Positions 55,645 through 64,000 of a DNA stretch of 64,000 bases are shown one piece after another. Location of the stretch: NCBI GenBank assembly GCA_027605045.1, contig JAQFWX010000024.1:186001-250000 (forward strand), written 5' to 3'. Origin of the DNA: Phallus indusiatus. Taxonomy: Eukaryota > Basidiomycota > Agaricomycetes > Phallales > Phallaceae. A program made the position numbers and the translations under genes. Numbering within the stretch: position 1 is the first letter of the stretch; every line of letters begins with the position of its first letter. The notes below the pieces were generated by a model. The model worked only from the letters and a program-made list of their open reading frames with translations, did not search any database and was not told the origin of the DNA.

Positions 55645-58600
55645 CTAATAACACTTTTTACATGCCGTCCACGTAGTACCATGTACAAAGTTGTTGAAGT
55701 TAAGTTTTGTGATGTTTCGGTAAGGCATATGCACCGTAAGTGGAGACCAAAAACCCATCCTTTTCTTCTGTGGAATCCAAAGTAGAAGTTCATTTTTGGA
55801 GCCTAGGATCCAACCGTCGTGCTTATTGGGTACTGAAAAAGCAGGAGCTGAGGCTTTTTTCCAAGGTATCATTGCATAATCCAACACCTCAACTGTCCTC
55901 CTAGTGAATTCAAACCTGTTGACAAGTGGTTAACTTTCAAATCACATGGTTAGCAAAAGTACCCACCATTTGCGTTCAATGGCAACGGGATGTGCCATGT
56001 GGTTGCAATGAGTGTCGTACAGAGTAGATATCATTTCATATGCATTCATGTCCAAAACTTCAACACAATCATAGGTGGCGATGACAAGGTATCCGTCAGT
56101 CAAAATCAAGTGAAATATATCACTTCTAAACCCATTCAAAGGAATATTGAGAATCATGCTCGCGGACTGGATGTCCCAGACAGCGACTTCTAAGTGTGCC
56201 GTCTGTGAATTATCCGAAGAGTCTATGGCATCAGAAGTCAGTATAATGACCTGTTTTGAATCGTTGGAAAATTCTAGCTCATGAACTGTCCGACGAAATA
56301 AAGCCGATGGAAAGTTCATATCGAGTAATGATATTTCGGAATCTGTGTCAAAAAGCTTTACTTCGCCATGCTCGTCCATTCCTGCAATATATTTTCCGTC
56401 GGGGGAGAGCGGCGACACTGAATCATACATACGCAGTGCCCAGTCCACACTCTTCCCAGTTGCTGTGTTTATGATCTCGGCACCTTGGTGTCGAATACAT
56501 ATAATACGCGTCTCATCGGGTGAGAAAGTGACTATGCACGGATATGACTCCAATTTAAAGGGACCTCCTATTATACGACCTGTTTTACACTGTCGAACCT
56601 CAATTCGATTATCACCATTATAGGCGACGATAAATTTGATACTACTCTTGGAGATGCAAAGTTTCTCAACTCGGCCTGAAGTTGTATGTGAACCGCCGGT
56701 CATTAATTCGCGAGTGCGTATGTCCCATATTTTGATGTATCCCTCACCGTTGGGACTATTGCCATCATCGGCGATTGCAGCCCAGACAATATATTTATTA
56801 GAAGAGGCGAGCGCGGTAGCTGAGTGGGCGGATTCGTCAACGGTAATCTCGCTTTTAGTTGTTTCGTCCCAGGTACAGAGGAAACCACCACTTGTAATGT
56901 ATGCTACATGTACCGCGTCTGAGTCGGAAGGTTCCTTCAACTTTGAATTGCCTGTGTCGGGACAAAGTGCAACCAGCCTCCAATGCGTGAGCTCAGCTTC
57001 GTAGAGAACAGTATTCATCGTCGTAATGTCCGAAATTCGAATGAAGTACTTGTGATTCTGCAAATACACCCGCCGATACACAAGGATAAGATACGTATCC
57101 CGCAGTCCAATTCCCAGCACGGTGCCATTATCACCCATGATCGGGTTATGTGGCAATTCCACCGACAACTCTGGGCTAGGCTGGGTGGAGGGCTCATTAT
57201 CAATATTTGTAGCGGCCCATTGTCGAACGTTTATCGAACCATCCCATGTATTTCCCAATGCAATTAATTTGGAATCATGCGAAAATGCCAAATAATAAAT
57301 GGTGTCGTGATGATCCACAATAGACCGAGTGATTAACTCTCCTGTCGACACGTTCCAAATGCAATACCCGCATTGAGAAGCGGAAAGAAGATATTGGCTT
57401 TCGGGAGAAAATACCATTGAACTGACTTCAGTTGAGCTCGAGCCGTATCTCGGTGACCTTTGAGCGTATCCGCACATCCCAGATCTCTAATCCAGAATTT
57501 TCTACGAAGGCAGCGTAGCTGTCACTAAGCGCCACAGTACCATTGACATGCGCCCCCAATATTATCGTCCCCTCGGCGTTTAGTTGTCTCGTATTCGAAA
57601 TGCATAATTGGTTGTTCATTACAAGAACGGACAACACCCCGTTGGGTGAGAACCCAGGACAACGAATCCAGGATGTGGACAGTCCACTGTCAAATCGTTT
57701 GATAACGAGCCTACTTGCCCGATCATATAAGAATGCCTCGTTTTCCATGCACAAGAGTATAAAGCACCCGTCTGAAGAGATGGTGCAGGAGTGACATTGC
57801 CGGTCACCTGATACTGGCATCATAACAGCATAAGACTCGATATACTTTTCATTTGTCCGGGTATTGAATAGCAGGATATCTCCGCTCGCAAAACAGCAAT
57901 ACACCGAATCTCCACCGTCCAGAGACGAAAATACAATATCGCAAATTGGTGCACCACCAACAGAACCACTGGCACCATGACTGCCAGGGCCATTATTATA
58001 ATAAGCATGAACCAGCTCGCCTGTCGTATAATCCCACATCCAAAATTCACCATAATCCGATCCGCTTGCGATATATTTGCCGTTCGGATGAAAAGCGAGG
58101 GAGTTGGGATATCCGTTGGTATGCCTTCGCGTAACACCAGTTTTGGGGAAAGAACAGACACCAGTGGACGGCGGTTCACCGGAATCGTTGTCAAAGGTGA
58201 AAAGTCCGGGATACGCTGCAAGGTAGGTTTTGGAAACGAACGAATTGCAGGGTGCGAAAGGGAGGGCGGAGAGGTAGATATGTGGTGTGCTATCCATCAT
58301 CACTTCTTCAAAGTCGTATCCAAAATCCCATGCATCCATTGTGTCCATGGCCAAGTCATTGTCCGCGTCCTTTCGCAATTAGTGAGCTATTGTACTCAAG
58401 AAAAAAGAAAGAATACTGACGGTACACCAGTTTTTCAACATTTGCATTGCCACGCAACCTTGACCAACTGTACCCAACAAGCTGAGTACTTCAAACCAAT
58501 AGAGCAGATTATGATCCATAAAATATCGAATTTCTGCAACAAGCTCCCCACGCCCCCTTTCACCGTGACAAAATGAGTATTGAAGATGAAATGCCCAAAA

Positions 58601-61434
58601 ATGACAAGAATATTTCAAGTGCTGAGGAACGGCGTCTCGTACACGTAAATCCAAGTTAGGTACATCTCGATTGAACCGGTGTGACGTCTCGAGGTGACAT
58701 ATGTTGAAGCGGAGCGTTCTATTCATCAGTCGCAGACAGGATATCGTCATAATACTTTCATCCGATGTGTCAATGTAGTACTCGTGGTTTTCTGCAGCAG
58801 TGAAGAAGTCGAATAGGGAGGTGTGAAGAGGTCGCACGGGAGTGGATAAATCGTGAACGCCAGTAAAAAGAGAACCAAAGGGACTGAGGATGGATTTGAT
58901 GTCTTCAATATCTGAAAAGATACTTTGCAACACATTTATCGGAAGTGGTTCCCGCGCCATTATAATGGCACCTACGACTGTTTTAAAGTCGTTTACAAAG
59001 TCGGTGTCTTTAGAGTTAATCTCGGACTGGCTAGAGATGATTTGATGATATAACCCGTATAATGGTGATGATAAAGATGAAGAAACGGAGATGCAAGTCT
59101 CCCACTTTTTGTGTATCAGTTGCGGACGTGTGATGGCAGGATCGATGAATTCGCAGGCGGTGCGTGCCCACTGAAAAAGACACTCGGCGCGCTTGGCTAG
59201 TATTCCGCACCAGTCTTGGTCTATCATATCCAGCGTTGGCGATATTGGGGCGAGAAAGCCCGAAATATAGGCTAGAATATCAGAATGTGTCTCTTCTGAA
59301 TTGGCATCCTCCATCCGTATACACGAAACATTTCCGGCAGGTCCGGACTTTTGACAATATAGCTCGATATCTTGTTCCGGACGAGAAGTGACGAGGATGC
59401 GATAATTCTTTGGAAGCTCCGAGCATCTGTCGAATAGTAGTTCCAAAATTTCTCTGCGTTCTCCACGATCTCCACTCTCGTCCAACGCGTCCACAACAAT
59501 GACTACTGATCCGATGGTTGATACATTCTGTGAAGGCTTGACGATAAGTTCCTCAAATTGAATTTGAGGATCTTTCGACTTCCTATCTGCAGCTTTTTGA
59601 ATAACTTTCACGAGCTCTTTGCGCCACATGACGTCTCCATCAGCCAAATCCCGAGTTATTGTACTGAAAAAAGACTTTCGCCGGTCTTTGTAGCTCCTGT
59701 TGAAGCAGAACATGGATCCAAGTCGATTTTGCTCTCGAAAAAGTCCAGCGATGGTATGTGCGACCGCTGACTTTCCTGTGCCCGCCTGTCCGCTGAGAAC
59801 AAGGATTTGCGGTGACGCGTCGCTGTTGACCCAGTCCAGTATTTCGCTGATCAACGTTTGGCGTGTACCTGGAAAGCATCGTTTTCCGGGAATGAACCCA
59901 GCATCGGGATCATAAGGAATTCCTTCAAGCAGAGTCAAATCATCTTCAAGTCGTGAAATGGAACATTCAGAATGAACAATAAAACAAAAAAAAGTAATAG
60001 AAATGGAACGTACTTAGTTCAGTAATTCCTTCAGACACGCGAAGTGTCACAATGCTCGTTTCGAGATGGACGGAGTCCATCATAACTTGCTTAAGATGAT
60101 CGAACTTGTCGTTGAATCTTTGAATCTTGTCGTCTATAATAGCTCCTTTCACCATAATTTTAACTAAGTAGAGCTAATAAATCAGCAACCGTTATCTAAG
60201 TAATGAAAAGACAAACCTGTATTCCCGGCATTGTAAGCTCTTATGAAGTAGGCACACTCGATGGTTTGCTGGACTAGTACAGTGAGCGTTTTGAGCTGAG
60301 TTTTAGTTAGTTCGGGTAGCCGCTTCGCATCAGTAACGTAATCGTAGATGTCTTTCATCTTTTCATATAGCCGCTTGACCCTCTCATCACGATTCATTTT
60401 GATTATGATGGTCTGCGCAGATCACTTGGATTAGTTCAATAATTCACTTGTATCGACCAAAAGGACGCATATTTTTACCTTTGGAATAGCAGACAAAATA
60501 TCCCACGCTATTTTCACGTATAAACTTACCTAAAAAAAGCAATCTGGTAAGGCAGGAACGACAAACGTTGCGCATTTCCTGCGGACGTACCACCAATATA
60601 TCATCCATTACTTTCATAAATGCTTGGAATTGGAGGAGAAACGATGCCCACGTCTCTACTTGATCATCACAGAACTGCACCGCGGAGCTTGATATGACGA
60701 TTGAGTCAAGAGCTCCATTTAAAACTTTCCGATTCGAATTGAGATGCGTTGATAACACCCCTGACGATGCCTCTCCCACCACTTCCGGGAGTATGTCGGA
60801 TAGTTTTTCGATGCTGAATGTTAAATAGCATTTTCCGGCGCCGATATTCAATCTACAAGACCCTTCTGCTAATGTGTTTATTGAATGTATTAGGTGTAAG
60901 CTCGACACTAACCAGAGTTGTTTCGTATCTCAAGCAAGTCAGCAACTCGTAGTTGTTCAGAAGACCCAATTGTAGTTTTAGCGATACGTCGAATTAGTCG
61001 GATGGCGGTAAAAGTAACAGGAGAGTCGTCTGTAGCATCGCCAGAGCTAAATATGAAATGTGAGATGGTGCATATGAGAGAGATTGCTATAGCATCCGAA
61101 ACACACAAAGTGAACGACTCGTTCCATAGGATGTAATGATGACCATCTTTGCTGTTTAAATCTCCTTGTTTAGCTTTACGTTTTGTGCTTGTTTTCGTTT
61201 CGTTTCCATGCCTGACTATCATTTGAAATTTGAGACCACTTGTCCATAAGGACGAAGGAGGATTGGTCAAGCAGATATCTTTATAGAGAGACGTGTGAAA
61301 TCGCAATTCAAATATAATAAACTTGATTTACCATATATTTTTACGCCTTTGCTAAGTGAGATAAAAAAAAACGGATTTCCGTTAAGCACTGTTATGATAC
61401 TGTTTCTCGGTAGTATTACTTACGTGGAGAACAT
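55645..61434 (-). CDS. STAND/NLR-type receptor: C2-like domain, NACHT NTPase, WD40 propeller
   Basis: Proteins of this build are NTP-driven switches involved in fungal allorecognition and innate-immunity-like responses. The ATG at 61434 starts MFST, splicing to KGVKIYDICLTNPPSSLWTS and a C2-like fold (HHYILWNESFTLCVSDAIAI). A helical region follows (VKIAWDILSAIPK, NRDERVKRLYEKMKDIYDYV). NACHT: LEGIPYDPDAGFIPGKRCFP, Walker A GQAGTGKSAVAH, Walker B SVVIVVDALDES, sensor RILVTSRPEQDIE (59938-58379). A linker PHIYLSALPFAPCNSFVSKT leads to WD40 repeats (HPNGKYIASGSDYGEFWMWD; FSPESQYLLSASQCGYCIWN) and a C-terminal GWILGSKNELLLW. At about 57436 the WD40 frame shifts by one base with no intron to explain it; if real, the propeller is truncated. 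About eight introns fit GT-AG. Confidence 0.82.
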
Positions 61435-63051
61435 GGTGAAAACCTGGGAAGAAAGGTACGTTGCCCATCGCTGATTATTGATCCGGCTAACACTCGCTTA
61501 ATTGTTTAAATGACAGGTGTTGTTCGGGAGACGCGTAGATGCAAGTACGTTACATGCTCGAAAAGGAATCGAAACGAAAGTGGATGTTGTTGAAGCGCTT
61601 TTAGTGTTCTGGATGAGAGCGCTACTAGTAGTGACGTGGTTAGAGCAAGCCCGCGCGATCAGGCGGTGCGTCCGAGTCCAACCCCTAGTCCCATTGCTTC
61701 GAATTCACGTCTTGCAATAAAGATTTGCGAACAAGTGTGAATGCCTGCGAATTGTGAATTCATTTTGGGTGAACGTGGTGACCTATGGAAGAGGAATAAA
61801 GCGACGCCGCGGCGGCTTGTCGTGTGATACGTTGAGACTCAAGATAGAAGAGGGAATGCACCATAATCCATAGTTTTTAAACCAAGAGGTTGTGGTTAAT
61901 CTATTAAAAAACAAATGGCTAATGCGGAGTGCTCATCCTAACGAACCAAAAAACGAACACGTCAGCGGCGTCACTTCGCTGACGTAACGGGGTGGCAGAA
62001 CTCCCATTGGCTGGCACGCGATTCTCTTCCCAATTTCTTCCTCCTTACAAGGCTTGCAGTGCAATGCGGTTCGTAACCTCGAGCTGACTACTCCCGAATC
62101 TGTGCAATCAATATAGTTCTTTGAAGCTGGACTAATCTCACAGATTCTTGATGTCCCGTAGGATACCATTTCTCAATGATTCCTGACACAGACCACTGAA
62201 TGGGGGTTTTAAATATATCAAGTTTGTTTCTGTTGTTGAAAGGAATTTTACGATGTCACGTACTCACATAAGGTGCGTCAGCGGCCAACACACCCGCCAG
62301 CCAAGCGAGTACAAGCGCGGTCCCACAACCAGGCCAGCAGCACCAGCACCTCAGTCATTCGCAAGACTTCGAGGAAGACCTAACCAGACGTCATCCCGGG
62401 CAGTAGTTCGAGGCCCTAGAGACAGAAAGCACAACTCGCTTCAACTACAGTCGCTCCCAATGCCACGATTAGCAGAGAGCCGTGTGCTAGCTAACTGGGA
62501 GCAAACGGCTAAGTAAGTCGGAGCAAAGAACGGGCGCGTATCCGTGCATGTCCTGCGTTGTCTGGACCCGTCCTAGTCAACTTATCTCAACTCCAACTCA
62601 CACCCACCTCTGCTGACAACTTTAACTCAACTCGCGGCGCGGTTGGCAACTTTATCTATACGTATACACGCTGTATATAGATAATGCTTAGCATTTACTT
62701 GACATACATAATGCTTGGTATTTGTCACATTGAGGCTATTGGTGGTATATTCCTTCCTCGAGAAGCATATTGTCATGATTGATGTGAGCACGGCATCAAT
62801 TATAGATGAATGTGAAGCATGATATTCCTAAATGTAAATGTTGAAAACGCACTGCCATGGCCGGTCACGGTGAGAATAAAATGGTTGATTTACATAGGAA
62901 CTTCGGTTCGAGACCTACACGGTATATCCCAATATCAACTGCTATTGTCTATTTGACGGATATCCCTTTGCTAAGCAGATTCAGAAAGATTTCTGGTCCA
63001 AATCAAACATTTTACTGCCGATTGTCTGGTCTTAACCGACATACTATTGAG
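61435..63051. other. Gene-poor stretch with decayed sequence
   Basis: Apart from the dCMP deaminase relic, no gene is recognised. 62253-62516 has an 87-codon Arg/Pro/Gln-rich frame and 61933-62169 a 78-codon frame on the minus strand; neither has a recognisable motif. The sequence at 62250 starts TGTCACG like some LTRs here, but no matching end was found. Confidence 0.3.
61530..61775 (-). pseudogene. dCMP deaminase 5'-end relic 2
   Basis: Diverged segments line up with the gene at 9672-10931: SQFAGIHTCSQIFIARREFE with AMGLGV against TQSAGKSSIQQFLIDRHNFQ with AVGLKV, and LIQNTKSASTTST against LFNQNTGSATTSTS. Contains an in-frame stop. Confidence 0.6.
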
Positions 63052-63054
63052 AAA

Positions 63055-63137
63055 AGTGTCTTATATTGAATCCTGCTTGCTCGGCGGTTGGCGCCTAGGG
63101 GTGCCTTGGTGCATCTCTTTGTTCGGGGTGTTTAGTT
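63055..63137 (+). pseudogene. PRP4 last-exon relic
   Basis: Resembles 3715-3792 (AAGTGTCTTA, TTGGCGCCTAGGG, TTTGTTCGGGGTGTTTAG) with scattered differences, followed by the same 3' flank. Marks the left edge, within this window, of a duplication of the PRP4-cyclase junction. Confidence 0.8.
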
Positions 63138-63341
63138 AAATTTTATTTTTTCTCATCTTTCACCCTTCCCTTCAATTACTTATTTGTACTAACTGTTGAA
63201 ATACTTCCATGAAAAAATGGGTTATAATTGGATTGGACGCTTTGTAACCGAACGAGTGATTGACATGTTCTTATAAACAAATTCGGCAAATCACTTGATT
63301 ACTTGTTTAAGTAATTTACATTGACATTGACACTTTCAGAT

Positions 63342-64000
63342 TCAAAAAATAGCAGCTGCATTGGGAGGAGACGCAACACCGCCAAGAACGTTCAACGGCC
63401 AAGACGAGAAGAAGAAAGTGTATCTTCCCGTTTTGGCTGCGTGTTTAGAAAGTTCTTCCAAATCGAAAAATTCACCTATTATTGAACATACGCGTGCGTA
63501 TGTAGGAATGAGCTCAAGTCTTGTGCATGTGATTTCTGGAATTAGACGTACCTATTGGCATTCCCCATAAACTAAAAAATTTCATTAAATAGACCCATTG
63601 AGGCGAACTTGAAACTTACCCGAGAATAGTCTGTATGGGGAAATGAATAGTCTTGAATGTTTATGATAGTATGCATCGGAGCTTACCTGATGTAGATGAA
63701 CTTCTCCCTCAGAGATTGGCCACATCTCGAGAGCTGGTTGATCAGATGCAATAGCCGCAAAGTGGTTGTTCCTTTGTCAAGATAAGTGAAGAAGTACGTA
63801 GAATAATAAACTTGTTACCAAAGGAATTCTTTCATTTCAAGACTTTGTTCAATTCCAGCACTATCAGAAAATAAACTCCTTAGCATTTTACAATTGAAAA
63901 CAGGCACAGTGGACGTACAAAGTGTCAGGACCCGTTCGCAACGCATCTCTATTAGCTTGACTTTCTCCGTTAAATCTCTGCAGCTCAAAACTAATAAGTT
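63342..64000 (-). CDS. Second copy of the cyclase-family gene (3' part, runs off the window)
   Basis: The stop TGA is at 63344-63342. The exons visible (ending SSWPLNVLGGVASPPNAAAIF; ISEGEVHLHQ; the RFNGESQANRDALRTGP exon near 63900) match the gene at 4000-5771 with few changes and intact splice sites. Over what is visible it looks functional. Confidence 0.82.

Noticed and set aside
62253..62516. 87-codon Arg/Pro-rich frame
   Set aside because: No motif or splice context, and the composition suggests chance or an old repeat.

Overview
The window is nuclear DNA of a filamentous fungus, almost certainly an agaricomycete basidiomycete. The host genes are split by many 45-70 bp GT-AG introns. 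The content is typical of that group: a NACHT/WD40 STAND receptor, beta-trefoil lectin-like genes, P450s, chromodomain Gypsy retrotransposons and a DDE transposase with a cysteine/histidine-rich region. I cannot fix the genus; a Cantharellales-like fungus is only a guess.

Left part (1-16 kb) is ordinary gene space turning into decay: a partial coiled-coil gene, the spliceosomal kinase PRP4, a cyclase-family hydrolase, a broken tandem P450 locus, a dCMP deaminase with a frameshift, one lectin-like gene hit by solo LTRs (with another LTR just upstream) and one intact lectin-like gene. At 17-19 kb a proteasome RPN3-like gene is cut by another solo LTR.

The centre (18.9-52.3 kb) is a nest of retrotransposons inside a DDE transposase gene. 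Element A (21720-42776, Gypsy, minus strand, target duplication ATAGT) sits in an intron of the transposase gene. Element C (28684-40145, plus strand, two nearly identical 2.5-kb LTRs) sits in the gag-pol of A, as does an unrelated solo LTR (26213-26610, duplication GATAG). Element B (45161-52327, minus strand, 0.4-kb LTRs) carries two further solo LTRs and a hAT-like fold-back element. Mismatched target duplications and a transposase reading frame that resumes at 52328 show that 19314-51928 is inverted, by recombination between two opposed B-family LTRs.

The right part holds an XPG/Rad2-like nuclease gene directly downstream of the transposase end, a fold-back element, a C2-NACHT-WD40 receptor on the minus strand, two relics of the dCMP deaminase and, at the edge, a second copy of the PRP4 tail plus cyclase found at 3.7-4.7 kb.

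Most notable: (1) element A is built of closely spaced short perfect inverted repeats in LTR and coding DNA alike, which the neighbouring elements B and C lack; (2) the 2.5-kb LTR of C carries two open reading frames upstream of its TATA box, in U3; (3) element B shows the exact 11-nt LTR/primer-site complementarity expected of Tf1-type self-priming; (4) the LTR-mediated inversion.
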